A DNA stretch of 5,987 nt from assembly GCA_900751685.1 (NCBI GenBank), contig CAADSR010000117.1, forward strand, positions 1 through 5,987, written 5' to 3'. Position numbers and translations under genes: made by a program. Source of the stretch: Clostridia bacterium. Its GTDB lineage: Bacteria > Bacillota > Clostridia > UBA1381. Positions 1 through 5,809 of this stretch are shown here, piece after piece (position 1 is the stretch's first letter; every line of letters starts with the position of its first letter). Below the pieces are notes generated by a model that saw only the letters and a program-made list of their open reading frames with translations, did not search any database and was not told the origin of the DNA.

Positions 1-742
1 AGTCTGAAACGCTCATGTGCAGCTTGTTTTCCTGCACCTGCTGCCAATATTTTGCGGTCACGATATGCCCTAACGGATGGGAAAAACTATGCTTTACCAT
101 CTTGGGCATCCCGGTCGTTCCCGAGGTAAAATAAATCAGCATCGGATCATCACATGTTGTTGCCGCATCACCTGTAGGGCGTTCAAACAGGCCGGATTCC
201 GGCTCGATCCCTTCCAACAGGTCCTCCCAGCCTTCTCTGTATCCACCGACTAAGAACCTTTGCTGGAAGGTTCCCGGCTCTTCCATCGCCTGCTCTACAT
301 GCTTGACTACGTCTGGATCATTCACACAAATAATCGTATGGATATTCGCCGCATTTGCACGGTAAATAAGGTCCTTCGTCGTCAATAACAAGGAACCCGG
401 GATCAAAATTGCCCCGATTTTATGAAGCGCTGTGGCACAAATCCAATATTCCCAGCGCCGCCGCAGAATCAGCATCACAACAGTGCCTTTTTGTATGCCT
501 TTTTTCTGAAAATAGTTTGCCGCCTTATTGGAAAGATGTTTTATTTGTTCAAATGTAAACGTACGTTTTCCGCCATGGTCATCGCACCAGACGAGGGCCC
601 TTTTCTCCGGCTCTTCCTCTGCCCAGGCGTCTACTACATCAAAACCGAAATTAAAATCCTCCGGCACATTTACCGTATAATGTTCTTTAAAATCCTCATA
701 GGAATCAAATTCAATTCTTGGCAAAAACCGCTCCAATAGCAT
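1..742 (-). CDS. Acyl-CoA synthetase, ACSM / medium-chain type (N-terminal part, runs off the left edge)
   Basis: This is the first 247 residues of an AMP-forming acyl-CoA synthetase (ANL superfamily). Such enzymes activate a carboxylic acid with ATP to an acyl-adenylate and then transfer the acyl group to coenzyme A in the cytoplasm. The diagnostic phosphate-binding loop is visible at residues 204-218 (YFTSGTTGMPKMVKH). The stretches around 110-130 (GAILIPGSLLLTTKDLIYRA) and 204-219 closely resemble medium-chain (ACSM-type) and butyryl/acetyl-CoA synthetases rather than long-chain FadD. The family is usually about 550 residues, so over half is missing, including the adenylation A8 hinge and the C-terminal lysine that is acetylated in many members; substrate cannot be settled. 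The ATG at 742 is chosen because GGAAGAG lies six bases upstream and a good promoter sits at 796-824. It follows the kinase gene in the same direction but has its own promoter. Confidence 0.9.
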   Translation of the reverse strand, partial: MLLERFLPRIEFDSYEDFKEHYTVNVPEDFNFGFDVVDAWAEEEPEKRALVWCDDHGGKRTFTFEQIKHLSNKAANYFQKKGIQKGTVVMLILRRRWEYWICATALHKIGAILIPGSLLLTTKDLIYRANAANIHTIICVNDPDVVKHVEQAMEEPGTFQQRFLVGGYREGWEDLLEGIEPESGLFERPTGDAATTCDDPMLIYFTSGTTGMPKMVKHSFSHPLGHIVTAKYWQQVQENKLHMSVSD

Positions 743-748
743 AAAAAT

Positions 749-755
749 CTCTTCC
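749..755 (-). promoter_or_regulatory. Ribosome-binding site of the acyl-CoA synthetase gene
   Basis: GGAAGAG on the minus strand ends six bases before the ATG at 742. It supports that start over the in-frame TTG five codons upstream, which would overlap this site. Confidence 0.65.
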
Positions 756-795
756 AATCTTTTTTTATTTTCTAAAATTATTGCCCAATGCTTAT

Positions 796-824
796 ATTAT
801 ATACCAAAGTGTTCCATTGTGCAA
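796..824 (-). promoter_or_regulatory. Sigma-A-type promoter for the acyl-CoA synthetase gene
   Basis: On the minus strand, TTGCAC (819-824) and a perfect TATAAT (796-801) are separated by exactly 17 bases. Transcription would begin near 789, giving a leader of about 47 bases. No hairpin with a U-tract separates it from the kinase stop codon at 845, so read-through from the two-component operon is also possible. Confidence 0.8.
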
Positions 825-844
825 TCCTTTGTTTTGGAGAGTTC

Positions 845-2110
845 CTATTCTTTTGGAAGGACAATTTCAAAAATTGTCCCTTCTTTTTGCCTGACATTTA
901 TTTTTCCATGGTGCTTTTCTATAATATCTTTTACAATGGCAAGCCCCAATCCGCTTCCGCCAATCTCCCGGGAGCGTGACTTGTCTACACGGTAGAAAGG
1001 TTCAAAAATATGCTCTATTTCTTCTTCCGGGATACCAATACCGGTATCTGCAATGGAGATCCGGCACTGCCGCTCCCCTTCTTGTGAAATGATCTTGATC
1101 TTCCCACCGGGGCGGTTATATTTTACTGCATTTTCAATCAGGTTATAAAAAGCCCGGTAAAGAAATACAGAATCCCCATAAATCTTGCCTTGGCAGCCGG
1201 CCTGGATTTTTATATCTTTCTGCCGGATCTGGGGAGAAAGCTCACGGCAAATGTCCCCGATCATTTTTTCTATCTGGATCCATTGATGTTTTTCCCGCCG
1301 GGAATTTGTATTGATCGCCAGAAGATCTTCCACTAAAAGGATCAACCGCTCTGTATTGCGCCGTATTACATCAATAGTCTCCTTGTATTCTTCTTCTGAA
1401 GGCTGTTCGTCAAGCTGAAGGACCTCCAGGTTTGCCTGCATACAAGCCAAAGGGGTTTTGAGCTCATGTGCCGCAGACGCAGTGAAGTTTTTTTGAGCTT
1501 CAAAGGCTTTATCCAGCCGCTCCAGCATCCTATTATAGGCACCAGTCAATTGAACTATTTCGCTGCTGGATGCGCTGTTTTCGATCCGTTCTGATAAATT
1601 CCTCTCATCCATCCCTTTCATTGCTTTGCTTAGACGCTGCAATGGCCGCAGCGCCCGGCCTAAAATCACATAAGCCGCTCCAACGCCAAATAGGATCAAC
1701 AATGCCGTAAAGATCCATCCTGCATTGACAAAGCTCTCCCGTTTTGATACTGTCACCTGCATCTGCATCGCTTCTGCTCCTACAACATCTGTGACCGGTG
1801 GCTTTTCTGCCGGCCGGCTTTTTATTTTCCATAAATATTTATTCGCGCTTGAGTTCATTGTCTTCGGCCATGGGTCCCTTATTAATGTTGCTGTGTTCGG
1901 TTCTTTAAAGGAAACGATATTCGTACTTGTTGTAAAGCTCGTTATATCCTGCGGACTTCCAATTTCAAATGCTGATTTTTTTATCATATCATTTACAAAA
2001 AAACGGTTTAAATTATAGTTGGAACCCAACGTTAATAGCACAGCAACCAAAATGATCAGGCTTGCAAATAATGCCGTGATTTTAAGACGTAACGAAAATG
2101 GATGCTTCAT
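845..2110 (-). CDS. Sensor histidine kinase, OmpR/QseC-class partner of the adjacent regulator
   Basis: This is a 421-residue membrane histidine kinase that would autophosphorylate on a signal and pass the phosphate to the upstream response regulator. There is a first membrane segment at about 9-30, an extracytoplasmic sensor loop at about 31-129, a second segment at about 130-150 and a HAMP linker at about 150-203. The HisKA H-box is AAHELKTP with phospho-acceptor H215. Then come the N-box (NLIENAVKY, 323-331), the G1 box (DTGIGIP, 355-361), the F-box (FEPFYRVD, 369-376) and the G2 box (GGSGLGLAIVK, 384-394), so the ATP-binding domain is complete. The sensor loop is short and matches no sensor domain I recognise; it has no ExxE motif of the PmrB iron-sensing kind. 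I start it at ATG 2110, one base after the regulator's stop, with AGGAGG at 2120-2125. The in-frame TTG at 2128 would lie inside that ribosome-binding site. Confidence 0.95.
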   Translation of the reverse strand: MKHPFSLRLKITALFASLIILVAVLLTLGSNYNLNRFFVNDMIKKSAFEIGSPQDITSFTTSTNIVSFKEPNTATLIRDPWPKTMNSSANKYLWKIKSRPAEKPPVTDVVGAEAMQMQVTVSKRESFVNAGWIFTALLILFGVGAAYVILGRALRPLQRLSKAMKGMDERNLSERIENSASSSEIVQLTGAYNRMLERLDKAFEAQKNFTASAAHELKTPLACMQANLEVLQLDEQPSEEEYKETIDVIRRNTERLILLVEDLLAINTNSRREKHQWIQIEKMIGDICRELSPQIRQKDIKIQAGCQGKIYGDSVFLYRAFYNLIENAVKYNRPGGKIKIISQEGERQCRISIADTGIGIPEEEIEHIFEPFYRVDKSRSREIGGSGLGLAIVKDIIEKHHGKINVRQKEGTIFEIVLPKE

Positions 2111-2111
2111 T

Positions 2112-2774
2112 TTAGGTCTCCTCCTCAATCAAATAACCCCTGCCCCTGATATTATGGATACAGTCTGAGCTTAACTTTTTCCGCAGGCTATGGATATGCA
2201 CCTTCATCGCATTTGAAAAAAGGTCTGCATCACTGTCATAAACATGCTCCATTAGCTGCTCTGCGCTAACAGTCTGCCCTCGGTGGTGCATCAAATATTC
2301 TAAAATAGAAAACTCCGTACGGGTCAAATCCAATGGGATATGGTCTTCATAAGCGCAGCGCCGTGCCGTATCCAGCTCGATCCTGCCGCAAATAAGCTTT
2401 ACATCCTTTTGAATAAATTCCCGGCGCAAAAGGTTCCGGACCCGCGCATCCAACTCATCAAAATGAAAGGGCTTTATCAAATAATCATTGGCACCCAGGT
2501 CCAGGCCTGTGATCCGGTCCTCGATCTCGCTCCGCGCGGAAAGGATCAATATCCTGAGCCGCTTATTTTCACGCCGGATCTCCTTTAATATCTCAATCCC
2601 ATCTATACCAGGCAGGTTCAGATCCAAGATCAACAAGTCATAATCATTGATAAATACCTGTTCCAAGCCTTCCTCACCATCACTTACTGAATCCACCGCA
2701 TAACCCTTTTTCTCCAGTCCACGCTTCACTGCTTTTTGCAGGTCCAGCTCATCTTCTATCAATAAAATTTTCAT
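2112..2774 (-). CDS. OmpR-family response regulator (QseB/PmrA-like)
   Basis: This 220-residue two-domain regulator is the cytoplasmic DNA-binding output of the adjacent kinase. The receiver domain (about 1-115) has the acidic pocket E7-D8, the phospho-acceptor D51 (LILDLNLPG), the switch residue S79 and the conserved K101 (LIKPF). The stretch ARSEIEDRITGLDLGANDY is typical of the QseB/PmrA/TctD branch. The winged-helix domain (about 125-217) carries LTRTEFSILEYL and the recognition helix and wing region NAMKVHIHSLRKKL...IRGRGYLI. All catalytic residues are present. ATG 2774 is chosen because the receiver beta-strand MKILLIEDE begins there and GGGAG sits four bases upstream. Longer in-frame starts (GTG 2861, ATG 2843, ATG 2813) lack a well-placed ribosome-binding site. 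The last codons contain the kinase's ribosome-binding site, so the two are probably translationally coupled. No strong promoter is visible directly upstream, so expression may depend partly on the promoter at 3362-3395. Confidence 0.95.
   Translation of the reverse strand: MKILLIEDELDLQKAVKRGLEKKGYAVDSVSDGEEGLEQVFINDYDLLILDLNLPGIDGIEILKEIRRENKRLRILILSARSEIEDRITGLDLGANDYLIKPFHFDELDARVRNLLRREFIQKDVKLICGRIELDTARRCAYEDHIPLDLTRTEFSILEYLMHHRGQTVSAEQLMEHVYDSDADLFSNAMKVHIHSLRKKLSSDCIHNIRGRGYLIEEET
2120..2125 (-). promoter_or_regulatory. Ribosome-binding site deciding the kinase start
   Basis: AGGAGG on the minus strand lies within the final codons of the regulator and nine bases before ATG 2110. It rules out the upstream TTG at 2128 and couples the two reading frames. 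Confidence 0.8.
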
Positions 2775-2860
2775 GCTGCTCCCTTTCCCTTGCTGCTTAT
2801 ACCTTCTATCCATTAAAAAACTGATGCCTGTAAAATCTTTCATACCTTTTTTATAACACA

Positions 2861-2896
2861 CCTCAAGCCAAAACCGGTTTCGGTTTTGGCTTGAGG
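2861..2896 (+). repeat. Perfect 36-base inverted repeat between the acidic-protein gene and the regulator
   Basis: The left arm (2861-2876) and right arm (2881-2896) are exact inverted complements, giving a 16-bp stem closed by a four-base loop (gttt on the plus strand, AAAC on the minus). The arms read CCTCAAGCCAAAACCG and CGGTTTTGGCTTGAGG. It begins 51 bases after the stop of the acidic-protein gene in the direction of transcription. No U-tract follows on the minus strand (the next bases are TGTGTTATAAAAAAGG), so it is not a canonical terminator. It could be a partial terminator, an RNA-stabilising or processing hairpin, or a dyad protein-binding site. The structure is certain; its role is inferred. 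Confidence 0.75.
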
Positions 2897-2947
2897 AAAG
2901 GCGCTTTTCTTTTGCAACTAGGATACTTTATAAATATATATGATTGA

Positions 2948-3316
2948 CTATTCCTGTGGTTCCGTTTTAGCGGCTGCTATTGTGACTTTGTTTCCGTCTT
3001 CATCCTCATAAACCAGGTTCCCATCCTCATCTTCTTTAAATTTATCCGGGTCAAGTTTCATGCCATCCGGGTTTCCCTCATCCGCCCCGGCGATGGTATA
3101 AGAATACTGTACATCTTCAACATGAGCCAAGTCATCTGCCGGGGCTACGGGGTTCCCATCCTCATCATGCATGCCGGTTTCTCCAGCTTCATTGAGCGAA
3201 ATGCTGTACTTCATTTCCTTTTCTGCCTCTTCGGTTGTATCTGCCATGACCGGGCAGGCTACTGCACCAGCTACTGCGATTGCAGCAATGATCGAAAAAA
3301 GTTTTTCGTTTAACAT
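2948..3316 (-). CDS. Small secreted acidic protein with DEDGN repeats (unknown function)
   Basis: This is a 122-residue exported protein that I do not recognise by name. A positively charged start (MLNEK) and a hydrophobic core at about 6-22 form a signal peptide, with a likely signal peptidase I cut after VMA (residue 25). Cys21 is preceded by AVA, a poor lipobox, so a lipoprotein is possible but less likely. The mature part of about 97 residues is strongly acidic and repeats the motif DEDGN at 51-55, 96-100 and 105-109, with a related DEGNPDG at 79-85. The last two copies lie in a tandem-like block (KEDEDGNLVYEDEDGNKVTI). Such Asp-x-Asp-Gly turns resemble calcium-binding loops, so metal binding is a guess. 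ATG 3316 is supported by AGGAGG eight bases upstream. It is encoded directly upstream of the two-component genes in the same direction and is preceded by an OmpR-type direct repeat, suggesting it is a target or accessory of that system. Confidence 0.85.
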   Translation of the reverse strand: MLNEKLFSIIAAIAVAGAVACPVMADTTEEAEKEMKYSISLNEAGETGMHDEDGNPVAPADDLAHVEDVQYSYTIAGADEGNPDGMKLDPDKFKEDEDGNLVYEDEDGNKVTIAAAKTEPQE

Positions 3317-3324
3317 TTTACATT

Positions 3325-3330
3325 CCTCCT
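3325..3330 (-). promoter_or_regulatory. Ribosome-binding site of the acidic secreted protein
   Basis: A perfect AGGAGG on the minus strand lies eight bases before ATG 3316. It fixes the start at the signal peptide and excludes the open upstream extension. Confidence 0.85.
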
Positions 3331-3361
3331 TAAATCTTGTTTGTCTCTTAGTTACAAATCC

Positions 3362-3367
3362 AGTATA
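3362..3367 (-). promoter_or_regulatory. Extended -10 promoter element of the acidic-protein gene
   Basis: TATACT on the minus strand is preceded by TGG, making an extended -10. No reasonable -35 hexamer is found 16-18 bases upstream; the sequence there is CCGTTT or similar. A promoter of this kind often needs an activator, and the direct repeat at 3379-3395 is well placed to supply one. Transcription would start near 3355, giving a leader of about 38 bases. Confidence 0.6.
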
Positions 3368-3378
3368 CCAGACCAAAC

Positions 3379-3395
3379 GTTAAGAAACGGTTAAG
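3379..3395 (-). promoter_or_regulatory. Putative OmpR-family operator: CTTAAC-N5-CTTAAC direct repeat
   Basis: Two identical hexamers, CTTAAC (GTTAAG on the other strand), are separated by five bases, so they repeat every 11 bp, one helical turn. The similarity extends further: CTTAACCGTTT is followed by CTTAACGTTT. Its downstream end lies 11 bases from the -10 element, covering the -35 region. The arrangement resembles the known PmrA box (YTTAA-rich halves, N5), the CiaR box (TTAAG-N5-TTAAG) and the PhoP repeats of Bacillus (TTAACA). The regulator encoded at 2112-2774 is the obvious candidate to bind it, but binding is inferred. Confidence 0.6.
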
Positions 3396-3450
3396 GCGGA
3401 AAAAATATTGAAAAATCTTTTTATTTTAAATCTATTTACACCACAACAGT

Positions 3451-3497
3451 AAAAATAAACAAAGCGTGCCTTTCAAAAAGAGAAGAAGGCACGCTTT
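3451..3497 (-). terminator. Rho-independent terminator of the SLH cell-wall hydrolase gene
   Basis: A perfect 12-bp stem (AAAGCGTGCCTT at 3486-3497 in minus-strand order, AAGGCACGCTTT at 3461-3472) with a 13-base loop starts ten bases after the stop codon at 3507. It is followed on the minus strand by the T-rich run TTTGTTTATTTTTA. The T-run is interrupted but rich. It separates the hydrolase gene from the operator and promoter of the acidic-protein gene. Confidence 0.85.
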
Positions 3498-3506
3498 ATG
3501 TTCAAA

Positions 3507-5594
3507 TTATAATTCTGCGAAACGCATCAGGATGGTGGCCACCTCAGCACGTGTAGCCGTTCCCTTCGGATCAAATACATTTCCTTCTTTGCCCTGTATC
3601 ACACCCGCCGATGCTAAGGTCTCAACAGAAGCTTTTGCCCAGCTGCTGATGCTTGCGCTATCTTTAAAGTTGGTCTGGGTGATGCCGCCCACCTGGATCC
3701 CTGCGTATTGAGCATAACGCATCATCATAACACACATTTCTTCCCTGGTGATCTGCGCATCCGGTGAGAATTTCCCATCTCCCGTGCCGTTGACGATCCC
3801 CTCACTGGCTGCCCATGCTACGCTATCCGTATACCAGGTGCCATTTGGAACGTCTGTAAACGTATTCTTTCCTGTCAGTTCTCCGCCATCAAGCCTTCCG
3901 AGAACGGTTACAAACATTGCCCGGGTCATTGGCAATTCCGGCGCGAAGGAGGTCTCAGAAACGCCGTTGAACAGCCCTTGCCCAGTCACATATTTCACAG
4001 ACTCATAGAACCAGGCACTGTTCGGTACATCTGTAAACCAGCCAAGCTCTGTGGTCCCAACCTGGATGGAAATGCTGTCAAATTGCTTCCCTCCGGCAGC
4101 GAAGGCATAAACTGTTGCCATTCCTTCCCGCATACCGGTCACCGTACCGTTTGCATCCACTTCTAAAACAGCAGGGTCACTGCTTCTGAAATAAACGGCT
4201 TCCGCAGCATTATCAGAACGGATCTGATAATCCAGCTTCTGCTGGGCCGATGGGGCCACTACCTTTGTAGCGGCAGGTGAGACTTGGTTTGCCGGAACAT
4301 ACCCGGTCTGTGTATTTCCCCCTTGGTCAAAGGAGACTTCGTACCAATAAGGGGTACTCAAAAAGTTACTATAGCTATAAGCCGCGCCGGTCCGCCGCCC
4401 TGAAAGAAGCGAGACCTGTGTTCCTGCTTCAAGTACGGCGCCGCTCATATTCCCGCTGCCCGCTTCCGGCGAGGTGCGTACCATAACGGAGCTTTTTATG
4501 GACCCTTTCTCTGCGCCGGAATCCAACGAGACCTGTGCATTCAAATCCGGCATATTTTCATAAACCGGGATATAAAAGATCTTGCTATCTGATAAAGCAC
4601 CCATATTTTTGTATGCCGTATAAGTCTTTGCGCCCTCTGATACGGCTCCTGCAATATTGGTCATATATTGATGGGTATAAAGCGGATACTTTGTATTATC
4701 CGGATTGACATTAAACCGCTGCAAATACCCTGTATTCTGCCCTACGCTGATATAATTGCCGGCGATGTATTGGGCTCCTCCTCGAATGGAGGCGGAAGGG
4801 CTTGTCCAAGGCCTTCCATAGGTAGTATCTGAGCTGGCCCAGGTGAGGCCGCTGGCAATGGGGTCCGCCCCATCGTAAGCACCGATATTATAAAAATTAT
4901 AAATACCTGGATAAGCAGTGCCGGACTTGCTCACATAATTCCCGCTGACGCTGCCGCTGGGCGTTGCACCAATTTCCTGGCGGATCTTAGAGGCAATATA
5001 ATAAGGGCTGGCACCGGAAGACTTTGCCGCATTCATAATTTCCTCGGAATAAAGAACGCCCGTATCGACCGTTGCCCCATTCGTGTCAAGATATGTAATA
5101 GGCGTATTGGCCATAAACGTTCCCTTCAGAATTGCTTCTACCCCTTCTTGCGTATGATAGCCGGGGTCATACGACAACAACTCAAACTGGAAGATATGTT
5201 GTTCATTCAAAAAATTCCGCGGATCCATGAAATAAGATACTGCCGCTTTGGAAGCATTAACCCAGGTACCCGAGTCCCGGATCACATACTCTCCGGTCTC
5301 CCTGTTATAATCTCCCGCAAGGTTGCTCTTAAGCGTGTCATCAGAGGTGTTTGGTATAACGCTTTTATTTCCCGAGCTTTCTTGCGCTACAGCCGTTTCC
5401 CAGTCCAGGCCGGTGTTTAGGGGAATAAACTGCCACTGGGGGTATGCCTGATGTAATTTTTCCAGGGCCGCCTGGTAGCTGGATGGGAAACGGTCGCTTC
5501 CATAGGTATCTGCACTTGCGATGACCGCCATATTGGCAAGCAGGCTCAGGACGCAGATCATGGAGGTAAGCCATTTATGTTTGTGAATCACCAT
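3507..5594 (-). CDS. Secreted SLH-anchored cell-wall glucosaminidase (GH73-like, SH3b, Big2, three SLH repeats)
   Basis: This 695-residue exported protein probably cleaves the glycan strands of peptidoglycan while held in the wall by its C-terminus. A signal peptide occupies about 1-28 (cut after ASA). An N-terminal region at about 30-130 (PSSYQAALEKLHQAYPQWQF) is typical of clostridial glucosaminidases. The catalytic domain runs to about 325, with ASPYYIASKIRQEIG (195-209) containing the likely acid residue E207 and YNFYNIGAYDG at 232-242. Residues about 365-440 resemble a bacterial SH3 domain (VMVRTSP, YWYEVSF, GYVP) and about 445-512 resemble a Big2 fold (SSDPAVLEVDANGTVTG). Three SLH repeats follow at about 517-565, 578-627 and 642-695, each with FTDV- or FKDS-like openings and TRAM, TREE or TRAE motifs. 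SLH domains classically bind pyruvylated secondary wall polymer. ATG 5594 follows AAAGG by eight bases; the longer TTG start at 5657 lies within the -35 element. Confidence 0.92.
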   Translation of the reverse strand: MVIHKHKWLTSMICVLSLLANMAVIASADTYGSDRFPSSYQAALEKLHQAYPQWQFIPLNTGLDWETAVAQESSGNKSVIPNTSDDTLKSNLAGDYNRETGEYVIRDSGTWVNASKAAVSYFMDPRNFLNEQHIFQFELLSYDPGYHTQEGVEAILKGTFMANTPITYLDTNGATVDTGVLYSEEIMNAAKSSGASPYYIASKIRQEIGATPSGSVSGNYVSKSGTAYPGIYNFYNIGAYDGADPIASGLTWASSDTTYGRPWTSPSASIRGGAQYIAGNYISVGQNTGYLQRFNVNPDNTKYPLYTHQYMTNIAGAVSEGAKTYTAYKNMGALSDSKIFYIPVYENMPDLNAQVSLDSGAEKGSIKSSVMVRTSPEAGSGNMSGAVLEAGTQVSLLSGRRTGAAYSYSNFLSTPYWYEVSFDQGGNTQTGYVPANQVSPAATKVVAPSAQQKLDYQIRSDNAAEAVYFRSSDPAVLEVDANGTVTGMREGMATVYAFAAGGKQFDSISIQVGTTELGWFTDVPNSAWFYESVKYVTGQGLFNGVSETSFAPELPMTRAMFVTVLGRLDGGELTGKNTFTDVPNGTWYTDSVAWAASEGIVNGTGDGKFSPDAQITREEMCVMMMRYAQYAGIQVGGITQTNFKDSASISSWAKASVETLASAGVIQGKEGNVFDPKGTATRAEVATILMRFAEL

Positions 5595-5627
5595 TTTCAC
5601 AGCCTTTCTTATGTAATCGTTGTTTTT

Positions 5628-5657
5628 ATTATAACATATCCCCTGTTTCTGCGTCAA
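5628..5657 (-). promoter_or_regulatory. Extended -10 promoter of the SLH hydrolase gene
   Basis: On the minus strand TTGACG (5652-5657) is followed after 18 bases by a perfect TATAAT (5628-5633) preceded by TGT, an extended -10. Transcription would start near 5621, leaving a leader of about 27 bases. It is divergent from the adenine deaminase promoter, the two -35 boxes being about 45 bases apart. Confidence 0.8.
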
Positions 5658-5702
5658 ACCGCAAAATCATCCAATAATTATAGCGTTCTTTTCCTATTCT
5701 TG

Positions 5703-5730
5703 TTGAAATAAGTTGTAATTTTGGTATAAT
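5703..5730 (+). promoter_or_regulatory. Extended -10 promoter of the adenine deaminase gene
   Basis: TTGAAA (5703-5708) is followed after 16 bases by a perfect TATAAT (5725-5730) with a TGG just before it. Transcription would start near 5737, giving a leader of about 73 bases before the ATG at 5810. Confidence 0.8.
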
Positions 5731-5738
5731 AGAAGTAT

Positions 5739-5800
5739 CCTTTGGCTACCGTATTGATAGCCATATAATGCTCAAGCCAAAAGGCCTCTTTTAAGAAAGG
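5739..5800 (+). other. Structured 5' leader of the adenine deaminase gene with alternative pairings
   Basis: TGGCTA (5743-5748) can pair with TAGCCA (5758-5763) in a six-bp hairpin. The same bases, as CCTTTGGCT (5739-5747), can instead pair with AGCCAAAAGG (5775-5784) with a single bulged A. A third small stem, AAAAG/CTTTT (5779-5783 with 5788-5792), competes with the second, and the CCTCTTTT tract (5785-5792) faces the ribosome-binding site AAGGA at 5797-5801. The pairings are seen in the sequence; a regulatory switch is only inferred. I do not find the conserved purine riboswitch core here. Confidence 0.35.
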
Positions 5801-5809
5801 ACCGTCTAT

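Noticed and set aside
422..739. Plus-strand open frame opposite the acyl-CoA synthetase
   Set aside because: It is an antisense shadow of a strongly recognised coding region, with no ribosome-binding site or protein features.
743..844. Terminator between the kinase and the acyl-CoA synthetase gene
   Set aside because: Only a weak five-bp pairing (CAAAG/CTTTG) is present and no U-tract follows; the region is better explained as a promoter.
1725..2018. Plus-strand open frame opposite the kinase sensor region
   Set aside because: It is antisense to a complete kinase gene and has no recognisable domain or start signal.
2775..2861. N-terminally extended response regulator starting at GTG 2861, ATG 2843 or ATG 2813
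   Set aside because: The family begins at the MKILLIEDE strand, and none of the upstream starts has a properly spaced ribosome-binding site.
2948..3316. Lipoprotein reading of the acidic protein via Cys21
   Set aside because: AVAC is a weak lipobox without leucine at -3, and a good signal peptidase I site (VMA before Asp26) follows.
5595..5657. Longer start (TTG 5657) for the SLH hydrolase
   Set aside because: It overlaps the -35 element and would bury the signal peptide behind 21 extra residues.
2862..5782. CTCAAGCCAAAA occurs both in the 2861 palindrome and in the ade leader at 5771
   Set aside because: A 12-base match within 6 kb on two strands is expected about once or twice by chance, and the flanks differ.
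5737..5809. Possible purine riboswitch upstream of adenine deaminase
   Set aside because: A TATAAT and an ATATAAT occur, but the three-way junction core (paired loops and the conserved GTTTCTACC-like segment) is absent; the TATAAT at 5725 is better explained as the -10.
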